Assembly: GCF_030848565.1 (NCBI RefSeq)
Contig: NZ_JAVDDV010000004.1
Coordinates: forward strand, 124,001-188,000
DNA: 64,000 bases
Direction: 5' to 3'
Origin: Natronolimnohabitans sp. A-GB9
GTDB taxonomy: Archaea; Halobacteriota; Halobacteria; Halobacteriales; Natrialbaceae
Shown here: positions 53,508 through 62,269 of the stretch, in pieces
Numbering within the stretch: position 1 is the stretch's first letter
How the letters are laid out: the number at the start of each line of letters is the position of its first letter
The notes under the pieces: model-generated
Database searches by the model: none
Seen by the model: only the letters and a program-made list of their open reading frames with translations
What the model was told of the DNA's origin: nothing
Translations under genes and position numbers: made by a program

Positions 53508-54413
53508 ATGAACGATTCGACCGCAACGCGACGCGGCGTAATCGCCGCCGTCGGCGCCGGCGTCGGTCTCGCCGGTTGTCTCAGCGGTAGCGACGACGAC
53601 GGGACCGACGATGGCTCGAGCGAGGAGACGGACGATTCGACCGAACTGGTCGACGGGATCGACGCGACCGATCTCGAGGCGCGACGCGAACGGATGCCGG
53701 ATCCGGCGGTCACGGTCGACTGGTCGGAGGCGCGTGAGTTCCGTGCGTGGCTGTTCGACGACGGCAACCGGAGCAACGGTCGCTTCGACTACACCGAGGA
53801 CCTCCCGCCCATCGACGACGACGATTCACCCGTTCTCGAGGTCCTCGACGGCTATCCAGAGCAGGTCGACGGACTGCTCAGCCAGGGCACGACGCAGGTG
53901 GTCCTCGGTCAGTTCGACGCCGACGAGATCGAGGCGAGACTCGAGGACGGGGACGTCTACGACGTCCGCGACGAGTACGGGGGATACGTCGTTGCCGAGG
54001 ACGAGGGCGGCGAACCGATCGCTGTCGGCGAGGACGCGGTCGTCATCGGCACGGAGTACGAACGGCCGATCGACGCGAGACACGGCGATCGAGACCGCCT
54101 CGAGGACGTCGATCCCTGGATGACACACGTCCTCGAGACGTTGCCCGCGGATTCTCTCGTCACCGGTGAGTTCCTGACGCCAGTCGGCGAGGCCGTCGAC
54201 GTCGCCGAGATCTACTGCTGGGGGCTGTCGATGGCCGACCGCGAGGCCGAGACAGCGACCTGGACGTTCGTCTTCGATCGCCCCGACGATATCACCGACG
54301 ACGTCCGATCGGAGATCGAGTCGGTCGCCGCGGAGACCCACGACCTCGAGACGGACGGCCGGACACTGACCCTGGAGGGTGCCGTTCCCGAACCTCCGGA
54401 CGGACACCAGTAG
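53508..54413 (+). CDS. Haloarchaeal lipoprotein of unknown function
   Basis: 301 residues. A Tat-like signal (ATRRGVIAAVGAGVGLAGC) places the lipobox Cys at about residue 25. It is followed by an acidic linker (SDDDGTDDGSSEETDD) and a folded acidic domain of about 250 residues with repeated beta-type segments (DSPVLEVLDGYPEQVDGLL, TQVVLGQFDADEIEARLE, DAVVIGTEYERPIDAR). I do not recognise the family; it resembles uncharacterised surface lipoproteins of Natrialbales. It is convergent with the MFS gene. Confidence 0.75.
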   Translation: MNDSTATRRGVIAAVGAGVGLAGCLSGSDDDGTDDGSSEETDDSTELVDGIDATDLEARRERMPDPAVTVDWSEAREFRAWLFDDGNRSNGRFDYTEDLPPIDDDDSPVLEVLDGYPEQVDGLLSQGTTQVVLGQFDADEIEARLEDGDVYDVRDEYGGYVVAEDEGGEPIAVGEDAVVIGTEYERPIDARHGDRDRLEDVDPWMTHVLETLPADSLVTGEFLTPVGEAVDVAEIYCWGLSMADREAETATWTFVFDRPDDITDDVRSEIESVAAETHDLETDGRTLTLEGAVPEPPDGHQ

Positions 54414-54431
54414 CGACCGGCGTCGACGCCG

Positions 54432-55661
54432 TCAACTCGATCTCGTCCCCGAGAGTTCGGGTAGCCAGCGGACGAGCACCATCGCACCGATCGCGAACGC
54501 AGCCAGAATGATGTATCCCTCGTCGAAGAATCCGCGCTCGGCCAGGGCACCGAACAACACCGGGCTCGCCGCGCCGACGGTCATGTACGACGTCCGCAGG
54601 AATCCCAGTCCCGTCCCCTTCATGTCCGCCGGAAACGCGGCGGTCATGTACGGCAGCGTAATCGTTCCGTACCCCAGGATACTCGAGAGCAACACCGTCC
54701 CGGCGACGATCGGCCAGAACCCCTCGAGGAAGGGGAGCACGACGAGTGCGACGGCGATGACAGCCAGGACGGCCGGCAGCGATCGGCGGATCCCCCACTG
54801 GTCGTAGAGCCGGCCGGTCAAGGGCTGGATGACGATCCCCAGTGCGAAGAACGTGCTGAAAAGCGCCGTCGCCACTCCCTCGGAGAACCCCTTGATCTCG
54901 ATCAGGTAGGTCGGATAGAACCCGGTAAAGGCCTGCCAGATACAGTAGGTGAGGATCTGGATCGCCGTCACGACGACGATCGAGGGGCGTCGAAGCTGTG
55001 TGACGACGTATCGGCCCGTCTCGAGGGAGAGACTGTCGACGGCACTCGTCGAACCGGACGTCCGCGCGGGGACGACGACCCAGAGGAGACACGCGACGAG
55101 CGCGAAGACGGGGACGGCGAGCCCGAACCCGAACTGCCAGGCGATGGCGGCTGCGATGGCGCCGGCGGCAAGCGGAAGGATGGCGTTTCCCACTTCGCCG
55201 GCGGCCATCGTGACGCCGACTGCGGTGCCGTCGTTGTTCGGGAAGACGTCCGAGAGGATCGTAAACCGAGCGACGCCGTACAGCGCCGTTCCGAAGCCGA
55301 AACACGCTGTCGCGAGGTAGACGACGGGTGCCGAACTCGCGACGGCGACGACGGCGAGTGTCACCGCCGAGATGAGACTGCTCACGACGAGGATGGTTCC
55401 TTCGCCGAGACGATCGGCGAGGATCCCACCCGGGAGCTGGCCAACGGCGTAGGCGAGCCAGAGCACCGTCAACAGAAACCCCGCCGTCGTCAGGCCGAGT
55501 CCGTAAGCCTCTCGCAGGTAAGGAAGCAGTACTGGATACGCCATCCGGACGCCGATCGAGAAACACCACCCGGTCGCGACGGCGACGAGGATCGCGCCGC
55601 GACCGTCGCCGAGCACCGATCTAACCTGCGATAGCCGTTCGGAACCGAAAACTCCAGCCAC
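54432..55661 (-). CDS. Major facilitator superfamily transporter
   Basis: 409 residues with twelve membrane segments. The loop 2-3 MFS motif appears as LPGGILADRLGEG (about 75-87), and the N-terminal SIGVRMAYPVLLPYLREAYGL is typical of DHA1-like efflux or sugar-phosphate-type carriers. The GLTGRLYDQWGIRRSLP-like loop after helix 8 (PLTGRLYDQWG) is the second repeat of the motif. The substrate cannot be inferred. It is divergent from ABC-2 pair 3 across 119 bases. Confidence 0.88.
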   Translation of the reverse strand: MAGVFGSERLSQVRSVLGDGRGAILVAVATGWCFSIGVRMAYPVLLPYLREAYGLGLTTAGFLLTVLWLAYAVGQLPGGILADRLGEGTILVVSSLISAVTLAVVAVASSAPVVYLATACFGFGTALYGVARFTILSDVFPNNDGTAVGVTMAAGEVGNAILPLAAGAIAAAIAWQFGFGLAVPVFALVACLLWVVVPARTSGSTSAVDSLSLETGRYVVTQLRRPSIVVVTAIQILTYCIWQAFTGFYPTYLIEIKGFSEGVATALFSTFFALGIVIQPLTGRLYDQWGIRRSLPAVLAVIAVALVVLPFLEGFWPIVAGTVLLSSILGYGTITLPYMTAAFPADMKGTGLGFLRTSYMTVGAASPVLFGALAERGFFDEGYIILAAFAIGAMVLVRWLPELSGTRSS

Positions 55662-55780
55662 GGGTTCGACCGTTCGTTCCTGGGGGTGTTGAGCCCGTCT
55701 TTCCGGTACGGTGTTGCCGATATCGGAAGCTGGACGGACTGATCAGAAAGATAATAAGAGATCCAGGAGACGATCGTCGT

Positions 55781-56716
55781 ATGGCCGCGATCGAACTCCG
55801 CGGCGTGACCAAACGCTACGAGCGTGGCGGCCTCCTTCGAGGCCGTTCGGTCACTGCCCTCCACGATCTCGATCTCACCGTTCGCGACGGCGAGATCTTC
55901 GGCTTTCTCGGCCCGAACGGCGCCGGAAAGTCGACGACGATCGATCTGTTGCTCGGTTACGCCACGCCGACCGCAGGGACCGTCACCGTGCTCGGCGAGG
56001 ACGTAACCGCCGAGAACACGACCGCCCGCGAGCGAATCGGCGTCCTCCCGGACGGGTACGGTCCCCTCGGCGAACGGACCGGTCGCGAACACGTCGAGTT
56101 CGCCATCGAGGCGAAAGGCGCCGACGACGACCCCGACGAGCTCATCGAACGCGTCGGGATGCGCGGGCCCGACGCCTACCCAGTCGCACAGTACTCGAAG
56201 GGGATGGCCCAGCGACTCATGCTCGCGGTGGCACTCGCTGGCGAGCCTGACCTGCTCGTCTTGGACGAGCCCTCGACGGGTCTCGATCCCAACGGCGCCC
56301 GGACCATGCGTCGGATCGTCCGCGAGGAGAACGCCCGCGGTGCGACCGTCTTTTTCTCGAGTCACATCATGGAGCAGGTCGAAGCCGTCTGTGACCGCGT
56401 CGCGATCTTAGACGGCGGCGAACTCGTCACCGTCGACACCATCGACGCGCTGCGAGCGTCCGCCGGTGGGACTGCGACCGTGACACTCGAGCTGGAGTCG
56501 GTTCCCGATGAGACGGTTCGATACGTCCGCGGCCTCGAGGGCGTTTCCGGGGTCAAAACCGACGGCACGTCCGTTACCGTCGCCTGTGACGACGCTGCGA
56601 AAGCCCCCGCCATCGCCGCCTTCCACGAGTCGCCGGCGACGGTCAGCGACGTCGAGACGAGCGAGACGTCACTCGAGGAACTGTTCGAGAGCTACACGCG
56701 AGGTGTCGCCCAGTGA
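55781..56716 (+). CDS. ABC-2 type exporter ATPase (copy 3)
   Basis: 311 residues, homologous to those at 13408 and 35590. Walker A is GPNGAGKST, the signature YSKGMAQRLMLAVAL, Walker B LLVLDEPSTGLDPNGAR, and FFSSHIMEQVEAVCDRVAIL follows. An insert GGLLRGRS near residue 15, between the first two strands, distinguishes it. The last bases overlap the GTG start of the permease. The substrate is unknown. Confidence 0.9.
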   Translation: MAAIELRGVTKRYERGGLLRGRSVTALHDLDLTVRDGEIFGFLGPNGAGKSTTIDLLLGYATPTAGTVTVLGEDVTAENTTARERIGVLPDGYGPLGERTGREHVEFAIEAKGADDDPDELIERVGMRGPDAYPVAQYSKGMAQRLMLAVALAGEPDLLVLDEPSTGLDPNGARTMRRIVREENARGATVFFSSHIMEQVEAVCDRVAILDGGELVTVDTIDALRASAGGTATVTLELESVPDETVRYVRGLEGVSGVKTDGTSVTVACDDAAKAPAIAAFHESPATVSDVETSETSLEELFESYTRGVAQ

Positions 56717-57552
56717 GCGCCGTCGACGACCTCGCGTTGTTCGTCCGCGAAGACGTTCGCGATACGTTTCGGGAGCGGCAGTTTCACCTGCTCGTCGGGA
56801 TTTATGTCCTGTTTACGCTCCTCGTGACCTACACTGCCGGTCAGGCGTCGCCGGCAGACGGCAGCGCCCCCGAGTTGACGTCGCCGCTGATCAGCCTGTT
56901 TGCGATGTTGACGCCGCTGCTCGCGCTCGGCTTCTTTGCCTCTGTGCTCGTCGAGAAGCGGGCGAGCGGTGCGCTCAAGTACGTCTTCGGTCTGCCCGTC
57001 TCTCGTCGAGCGGCCGTCCTCGGGACGTTCATCGGCCGGAGCATGGTCCTCTGTACGGCGGTGTTCCTCTCGCTGCTCGCTGCCGTACCGCTTGCTGCGG
57101 TCCTCGGCGTGACGATCGATCCCGTCAGATACGTCACCGTCGCGTTACTGCTCGTCCTCCTCGGCGTGACGTTTACCGCACTCGCCATCGCTATCTCCGC
57201 GATCGTCCGTACGACGACGCGGGCGACCGTCGCCGCCTTCGGTGTCTTCGTGGTCTTTTTCTTCCAGCTTTGGGGATCGCTCCCGCTGGCTGTGTTGTAC
57301 GTTCGGCATGGCTTTTCCTACCCCGAGACGACCCCCGAGTGGGTCGATGCCGTCGCGGCGGTGAACCCCGTTGCCGCCTACGCCCACCTACTTGCCGGCC
57401 GCTATCCCGACCTCAACAACGGCACCCTCATCCAGCCGCCGACCGACCCCGCGTTCTACGAGACGCCGTCGTTTGCCCTCGTCGTCCTCATCGGCTGGAT
57501 CGTTGGCGCGGTCGGGATCGGCTACTGGCGGTTCCGGACGACGGATCTCTGA
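56713..57552 (+). CDS. ABC-2 type exporter permease (copy 3)
   Basis: 279 residues with six membrane helices, starting at a GTG that overlaps the ATPase stop (GTGA). It is more divergent than the other permeases: the cytosolic stretch reads KRASGALKYVFGLPVSRRAAVLG in place of the LPHTR form, and the external loop has PEWVDAVAAVNPVAAYAHLLAGRYPD, typical of haloarchaeal NosY-like permeases. Confidence 0.88.
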   Translation: MSAVDDLALFVREDVRDTFRERQFHLLVGIYVLFTLLVTYTAGQASPADGSAPELTSPLISLFAMLTPLLALGFFASVLVEKRASGALKYVFGLPVSRRAAVLGTFIGRSMVLCTAVFLSLLAAVPLAAVLGVTIDPVRYVTVALLLVLLGVTFTALAIAISAIVRTTTRATVAAFGVFVVFFFQLWGSLPLAVLYVRHGFSYPETTPEWVDAVAAVNPVAAYAHLLAGRYPDLNNGTLIQPPTDPAFYETPSFALVVLIGWIVGAVGIGYWRFRTTDL

Positions 57553-57747
57553 CGACGACCGCCGCTGGTTTTCGTCGCTGTTGGTTCTCCGATGTGATGC
57601 GTCGTTGGTAGCCTAATCGAGTTCCGACGCGATCCAGCAGGGTTGCGTAACTGTGGGCTGGGCGTTATCGTTGTTATCGGACCGAACTCACGCCGTGGCG
57701 CGCGCTGTCGATCGTCCGAGCGCAAGCGAGGTCGATCGACGAAGCCG

Positions 57748-57840
57748 TGCGAGGGATGAGTGAGCGACTGACGGGAGCGAGCGAATCGGTTGGGGAGGAC
57801 GTGGAAATCCCTGCCGCCAGCGTGAGCGAGACGCTCGAGC
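57748..57840. repeat. Dispersed repeat D, copy 1
   Basis: GAGGGATGAGTGAGCGAC, GAGCGAATCGGTTGGGGAGG and ACGTGG...GCCGCCAGCGTGAG reappear in the same order on the opposite strand at 59057-59150. The repetitive GAGCGA/GCGAGC texture is common in haloarchaeal intergenic debris, perhaps from mobile elements. Confidence 0.6.
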
Positions 57841-57865
57841 GAGGCGCTCGAGTGAGACCAGCTAC

Positions 57866-57985
57866 TCGAGTGTGATCAGTTACCAGTACTCGAGTAAAAG
57901 CAACCAAACGCTCACTCGAGTCGAGTGTGATCAGTTACCAGTACACGAGTAAAAGCAACCAACAGGCCCACTCGAGTCGAGTGCG
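57866..57985 (+). repeat. Tandem repeat, period about 55 bp, 2.2 copies
   Basis: TCGAGTGTGATCAGTTACCA followed by GTAC(T/A)CGAGTAAAAGCAACC occurs at 57866 and 57921 with one mismatch, and TCGAGTGCGA at 57977 starts a third partial copy. ACTCGAGT palindromes occur in each unit. With only two full copies and no distinct spacers this is not a CRISPR array. Confidence 0.75.
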
Positions 57986-58078
57986 ACCACGTCTCCGACT
58001 CCTATTACCAGACATCCACCATCGGTCGATACGAGTCGTCCGACGCGATCGGCCGGCCACTGCCCGCCGTCCGACATC

Positions 58079-58669
58079 TCAGAACGGGCTGAACTCGAGG
58101 ACGACCCACGCCAACACGCCGGCGTAGATGGGGATCGTCAGGTTGTCGTCGACGATGAAGTCGCCGAGTCGGAGTTTGACGCCGTCGGCGATCGTCGCAC
58201 CCAGCGCCGCCGCGAACACGGCAAGCGGACTGTCGTGAAGGAACGGCGCGGCGAGAAGCGCCGAGACGACGAACATCGTGACCAGCACCTTCGGTCCCTT
58301 GAGGAACTTGAGGCTATCGTCGGAGACCGCACCGCTGATCGGATCGCCGATCGCGAGCATCAACATCGCCGGCAGCGCGATCTGTGGATCGAACAGCAAC
58401 ACTGCGACCGTCATACTGACCATGTAATAGCCGTAGCCGGCGAACTGATCCTGTTCGTACTCTCGAGTCAGTTTGTCGTAGATCCACCAGTCCAATCCGA
58501 CACGGAGTCGGAGAAACTCGAGGCCGATCGTGCCGACGGCGAGGACGACCATCAGGATTCGAAACCGATCCCACGTCAGCCCGAGGTCGACGTAGTCCGC
58601 GAGGAGATAGAGCGCAACCAGTCCCGCCCCGCTCGAGTGGACGAGCCGTCGCTTCAGTTCGTCAGCCAT
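58079..58669 (-). CDS. Dolichol kinase-like polytopic membrane protein
   Basis: 196 residues with six to seven membrane segments. It opens ADELKRRLVHSSGAGLVALYLLADYV, with the RR(x)HxxG motif of the dolichol/phytol kinase family. The AIGDPISGAVSD motif (about 128-139) and ATIADGVKLRLGDFIVDDNLTIPIYAG (about 158-184) match the CTP-dependent polyprenol kinase core. A likely role is making dolichyl phosphate for N-glycosylation or prenol salvage. It is monocistronic. Confidence 0.85.
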   Translation of the reverse strand: MADELKRRLVHSSGAGLVALYLLADYVDLGLTWDRFRILMVVLAVGTIGLEFLRLRVGLDWWIYDKLTREYEQDQFAGYGYYMVSMTVAVLLFDPQIALPAMLMLAIGDPISGAVSDDSLKFLKGPKVLVTMFVVSALLAAPFLHDSPLAVFAAALGATIADGVKLRLGDFIVDDNLTIPIYAGVLAWVVLEFSPF

Positions 58670-58731
58670 CAGGTCACCCCTCGAAGGAGACTCCCTTCAG
58701 TCCGTCGGTTGGAAGCCGGGACGAAAGACAG

Positions 58732-58844
58732 TGATACTGTTGGACAGCACGATTCGACGATCGGTCGCGCGACTGCGGCCGTCCCGACGGTGACGGCCGC
58801 GCGTTCGCGACCGACGGCTCATTGACTGCTGTCCGACAGTATGA
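58732..58844. repeat. Palindromic intergenic element, type B (full copy)
   Basis: TGATACTGTTGGACAGCACG on the left pairs with TGCTGTCCGACAGTATGA on the right. The centre contains GATCGGTCGCGCGACTGCGG and GCGTTCGCGACCGACGG, with an inner GCGGCCGTC/GACGGCCGC stem. By hand alignment about 106 of 113 positions match the reverse complement of 60286-60398. The rest of 58845-59040 shows no gene. Confidence 0.85.
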
Positions 58845-59044
58845 ACTACCACGGGCGCGGTGGCCCGGGCACGCGATCTGTTTCCGATGCGGACGCGAGT
58901 GCCAGTCCCATGTGTCGGGACTCGAGGGGAGTTACGTTCGATCACTGCTCGAGTCGCGATGGCGTCCAGTTGTCACGGCGACTCGCCGGGTTGTACTGTC
59001 CGTTGGATTGCCGAGCAGCGATTCGACTTCCTTTCGCACGAGAC

Positions 59045-59160
59045 CCGACAGACCGTGAGCAGGAGCGTGACAGCTCTCACTGGCGGCTAGGAGTGCCACG
59101 TCCTCCCCAGCCGATTCGCTCGGTCACTTCGATCCCTCGCTCATCCCTCACGCGCTATCG
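59045..59160. repeat. Dispersed repeat D, copy 2 (inverted)
   Basis: Read on the complement it contains GAGGGATGAGCGAGGGATCG, GAGCGAATCGGCTGGGGAGG, ACGTGG and GCCGCCAGTGAGAG in the same order as 57748-57840. It lies inside the segment bracketed by the inverted type B elements. Confidence 0.55.
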
Positions 59161-59171
59161 GCGATCGGTCC

Positions 59172-59903
59172 TCACCCGGTGGTTCGAATCGCGTCGTCGA
59201 TGCGCCGACAAACCGCCGTCGAAACGCGGTGTGGGAGTGCTATCAGCGTCGGAACTGAGCCGTGCTCGTGCCAGCAGAATACGAGCACGAGGTCGCCGAT
59301 CCGATAGGTAGTGTATTCGACGATAGTTTCGAGTCTGATTTCACGGTCAGCGGTCCCACCGCGGATACTGCCGTCCGTCAACAGTTCTCGATCGCGGATC
59401 AGAACGGTGTTCTCGTCCGACTGAAAGACACCCCGATGCGGAAGCCACCACCACATCCAGTAACACAGAACGAAGACACTGCCTGGTACGAGCAGGACGA
59501 CCAGTCCCTGCCAGACGGCACCGATTCCAAACCCCAGTACCACGAAGGAACCGACCCACGCGGTGAACCCGAATTTCCACCACGCGAACGACTCGAGAAT
59601 CGATCTCGATCGATTGGCTGGGTCCGGGAACCGCACCTGAGCCACTGTAGAGAGGACGTCCGACCGCGAGAGGATTCGAAGTACCACTGTAAACGCGACT
59701 GCCGCCATCGTGATCGTGAGGAAGAGAACGAGAAACAGCGTCGAGCCGTTCTCGACGGTCCTGGCGAATAAAAACCCTACACTCCCTCCGAAAAAGAATA
59801 TTCCCGTACCCCAGAATAACAGGTAGTAGATGTACATCGAGACGCGGATCGTCTTCGATGTCTGATGGTTTAACGTCCACTCGACGCGATCGGTCGTACC
59901 CAT
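59172..59903 (-). CDS. Membrane protein of unknown function
   Basis: 243 residues with four membrane segments in two hairpins (about 22-46 and 56-76, then 108-130 and 133-155), each pair separated by charged loops. A soluble C-terminal part of about 80 residues (VLIRDRELLTDGSIRGGTADREIRLETIVEY) looks like a PH-type beta domain following the membrane part. No close family comes to mind. Its base composition is somewhat lower in GC than its neighbours. It sits between two inverted, nearly identical palindromic elements. Confidence 0.65.
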   Translation of the reverse strand: MGTTDRVEWTLNHQTSKTIRVSMYIYYLLFWGTGIFFFGGSVGFLFARTVENGSTLFLVLFLTITMAAVAFTVVLRILSRSDVLSTVAQVRFPDPANRSRSILESFAWWKFGFTAWVGSFVVLGFGIGAVWQGLVVLLVPGSVFVLCYWMWWWLPHRGVFQSDENTVLIRDRELLTDGSIRGGTADREIRLETIVEYTTYRIGDLVLVFCWHEHGSVPTLIALPHRVSTAVCRRIDDAIRTTG

Positions 59904-60285
59904 GTTACAATGCTACTGTCCTATGTGACGACATCTCTTGCTTCTTCGTTGACTGGATTGACGGATGGATGTTAGTCGATGGCTGTTCGACAGCCCCGAT
60001 TATACTAGAGATTGTCTTCCAACAACGAGCGAATTTCGCTCTGTTTGGGTGAGTTTGCGGTTACTGTTGGCGTACCTAGTAACGTAGCTACACTAGCTGT
60101 ACCGGCACTTTTTAGAATTTCCTCTGTTTCATACTACTACAGAATCTAATATTTCAAGAATATATATAATTGTTTTCTAACAGCAGGTCATAGCTATACA
60201 ATATATCTCATCTACCTAATTTATTTATATTCGGAATCTGGCTGTTTTGTACGGTCCAAACGGTCGTGGGTCGAAGATCCGGCAT
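59904..60285. other. AT-rich intergenic region
   Basis: No gene is apparent. From about 60100 to 60240 the sequence is strikingly AT-rich (AATATTTCAAGAATATATATAA, CTAATTTATTTATATTCGG) against the high-GC background, suggesting foreign origin, a decayed element or a strong promoter region. No gene starts immediately downstream on either strand. Confidence 0.55.
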
Positions 60286-60398
60286 TGATACTGTCGGACA
60301 GACGTCAGTGAGCCGTCGGTCGCGAACGCGCGGCCGTCACCCGCGGGACGGCCGCAGTCGCGCGACCGATCGTCGAATCGTGCTGTCCAACAGTATGA
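60286..60398. repeat. Palindromic intergenic element, type B (full copy, inverted partner)
   Basis: TGATACTGTCGGACAGACGT on the left pairs with GTGCTGTCCAACAGTATGA on the right. It is the inverted partner of the 58732-58844 element at about 94% identity and also aligns directly with 4816-4926. It lies 93 bases from the glyS stop. Confidence 0.85.
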
Positions 60399-60490
60399 GT
60401 AACGAATACCCGTACAGGCATTCCCGATCACCTGTCGACAGTGCGAACAAGGATCTCGAGTGGATGATCCGAGCGAGCGAAAACGTGGTC

Positions 60491-62269
60491 CTACAGCTCT
60501 TCGAACGCGAGGTCGCCGTCTCGGATCGCCGACAGCGTCTCGGCCAGTTCGTCGACCGCGATTCGCTTCTGGTCGGTCGTGTCCCGTTCGCGAACCGTGA
60601 CGGTCGTCTCTTCGTCTTCGACCGTCTCGTAGTCGACGGTGACACAGAAGGGCGTGCCAACCTCGTCCTGGCGGCGGTAGCGTCGACCGATGTTGCCCGA
60701 GTCGTCGTAGGTCACGGAGAGACCGGCCGCCCGCAGGTCGGCGACGATCTCGTCGGCGACGGCCTCGAGGTCGTCGTCGTTCTGTAACGGGAAGACGCCG
60801 ACGAAAGTCGGGGCGACCTCGGGCTCGAGCTCGAGATACGTCCGTTCCTCCCCGTCGACTTCGTCCTCGCGGTAGGCGTGGTGGAGGACGGTGTAGACGA
60901 GTCGATCGACGCCGAAGGAGGGTTCGACGACGTGGGGCGTGATGTGTTCGCCGGCGATGGTCTCCTCGTCGACCGAGAAGCCAGTCTTCTCGACGGGAAT
61001 CTCGTGGGTCTCGCCCTCGAGGTCGATCTCGACGGTGTCGCCCTCGAACGCCTCGCGGTCACGAGCGGCGAGGGCCTCGAGTTCGTCGACGACGTCCTGG
61101 GCGGCACCGCCGAACTCCGGCCCCAGATAGCTCATGTCGGGGTCGACCGTCGCGCGTTCGACGGTCTTTGGCTCGTCGTACTGTTTGAAGATCGTAAAGC
61201 GGTCGTCGGAGTACTCCTCGTGTTTCGAGAGGTCGTAGTCGCCTCTGTAGGCGAAGCCGGCCATCTCGATCCAGTTGCCGTCGACCTCGCTCTCTGCGTC
61301 CCAGCAGTCCGCTGCGTAGTGGGCACGCTCGCCGGAGAGATGTTGGCGAAAGCGGAACCGGTCCATGTCGACGCCGACCGACTCGTACCACGGTTTGGCG
61401 ACGCCGAGGAAGTAGGCGACCCACTCGTCGCCGATGATCCCTTCCTCGACGGCCTCGCCGATCGTCGTCTCGATCTCGCTGCCGTCCTCGGCGTTTTGTT
61501 CGCTGGCCGGGTACAGCGTCACCGCGACGTCTGCGACCGCCTCGAGGTCCGGTTCGTCGTCTTCGGGATCGACGAAGTACTCGAGTTCGGCCTGGGTGAA
61601 CTCCCGGGTCCGAATAATGGAGCGTCGGGGGCTGATCTCGTTGCGATAGGCCCGGCCGATCTGGGTGACGCCGAAGGGGAGCTGGTTACGAGCGTACTCC
61701 TTCAGGCGCGGGAACTCGACGAAGATGCCCTGTGCCGTTTCGGGACGCAGGTAGCCGGGGTCGGAGTCACCGGGGCCGATGTTCGTACCGAACATGAGGT
61801 TGAAGGTCTCGACTGCCTGGCCCGCAAGTCCCGCACCGCAGGCGGGACAGACGAGTTCGTACTCGGCGACGATCTCCTCGACCTCCGGAATGGGGAGGCT
61901 CTCGGCGTCCTCGTACTCGGTGTTGTCCTCGACGATGTGGTCTGCGCGGTGGCTCGCGCCACACTCCGAACACTCGACGAGCATGTCGTCGAACCCCTCG
62001 AGATGGCCCGAGGCCTCGAAGACGGGTTCGGGCATGATCGTCGGTGCGTCGATCTCCATGTTCCCCTCGGCGACGGCAAAGCGATCCCGCCAGGCGTCCT
62101 CGACGTTGCCTTTCAGCGCCGCGCCCTGAGGACCGAACGTATAGAAGCCGCCGACGCCACCGTAGGCCCCCGAGGACTGGAAGAAGTAGCCCCGGCGCTT
62201 TGCCAGTTCGACCAGTTTCTCGCTCGTTACGTCCGTGTCGTCCGTCGTTGCGTGCTGTTGTTCACTCAT
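60491..62269 (-). CDS. glyS: Glycyl-tRNA synthetase (archaeal/eukaryal alpha2 type)
   Basis: A 592-residue class II synthetase charging tRNA-Gly. It begins its core with LAKRRGYFFQSSGAYGGVGGFYTFGPQGA (about 23-51). A zinc site is formed by Cys100, Cys103, Cys141 and Cys144 (ECSECG and VCPACG). The class II motifs follow: motif 2 around IGRAYRNEISPRRSIIRTREFTQAELE and motif 3 near PSFGVDRLVYTVLHH. The C-terminal anticodon-binding domain is EVAPTFVGVFPLQND onward. The first codons overlap the end of the upstream CBS gene by eight bases. Confidence 0.95.
   Translation of the reverse strand: MSEQQHATTDDTDVTSEKLVELAKRRGYFFQSSGAYGGVGGFYTFGPQGAALKGNVEDAWRDRFAVAEGNMEIDAPTIMPEPVFEASGHLEGFDDMLVECSECGASHRADHIVEDNTEYEDAESLPIPEVEEIVAEYELVCPACGAGLAGQAVETFNLMFGTNIGPGDSDPGYLRPETAQGIFVEFPRLKEYARNQLPFGVTQIGRAYRNEISPRRSIIRTREFTQAELEYFVDPEDDEPDLEAVADVAVTLYPASEQNAEDGSEIETTIGEAVEEGIIGDEWVAYFLGVAKPWYESVGVDMDRFRFRQHLSGERAHYAADCWDAESEVDGNWIEMAGFAYRGDYDLSKHEEYSDDRFTIFKQYDEPKTVERATVDPDMSYLGPEFGGAAQDVVDELEALAARDREAFEGDTVEIDLEGETHEIPVEKTGFSVDEETIAGEHITPHVVEPSFGVDRLVYTVLHHAYREDEVDGEERTYLELEPEVAPTFVGVFPLQNDDDLEAVADEIVADLRAAGLSVTYDDSGNIGRRYRRQDEVGTPFCVTVDYETVEDEETTVTVRERDTTDQKRIAVDELAETLSAIRDGDLAFEEL

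Larger units (their letters stand above)
57553..58078. other. Repeat-rich intergenic region without a convincing gene
   Basis: These 526 bases have no ORF with haloarchaeal coding character. They hold a D-type dispersed repeat (57748-57840) and a short tandem repeat (57866-57985), described separately. The remaining parts show nothing recognisable. Confidence 0.6.

Noticed and set aside
54292-55569. 425-residue Arg-rich frame inside the MFS gene
   Set aside because: Very high Arg content and no membrane or domain pattern; the overlapping frame encodes a clear MFS transporter.
57866-57985. Tandem repeat considered as a CRISPR array
   Set aside because: Only two full units, period about 55 bp with conserved unit interior, no unique spacers and no cas genes in the window.
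58841-59311. 156-residue forward frame after the type B element
   Set aside because: Arg/Ser-rich, overlaps the D repeat and the antisense of a better-supported membrane protein; no family match.
57553-60490. A transposase or integrase gene in the repeat-rich stretch
   Set aside because: No DDE, HUH, tyrosine or serine recombinase motifs were found in any frame.
60266-60787. 173-residue forward frame crossing the type B element into glyS
   Set aside because: The first third is the repeat itself and the rest is antisense to the glyS 3' end.
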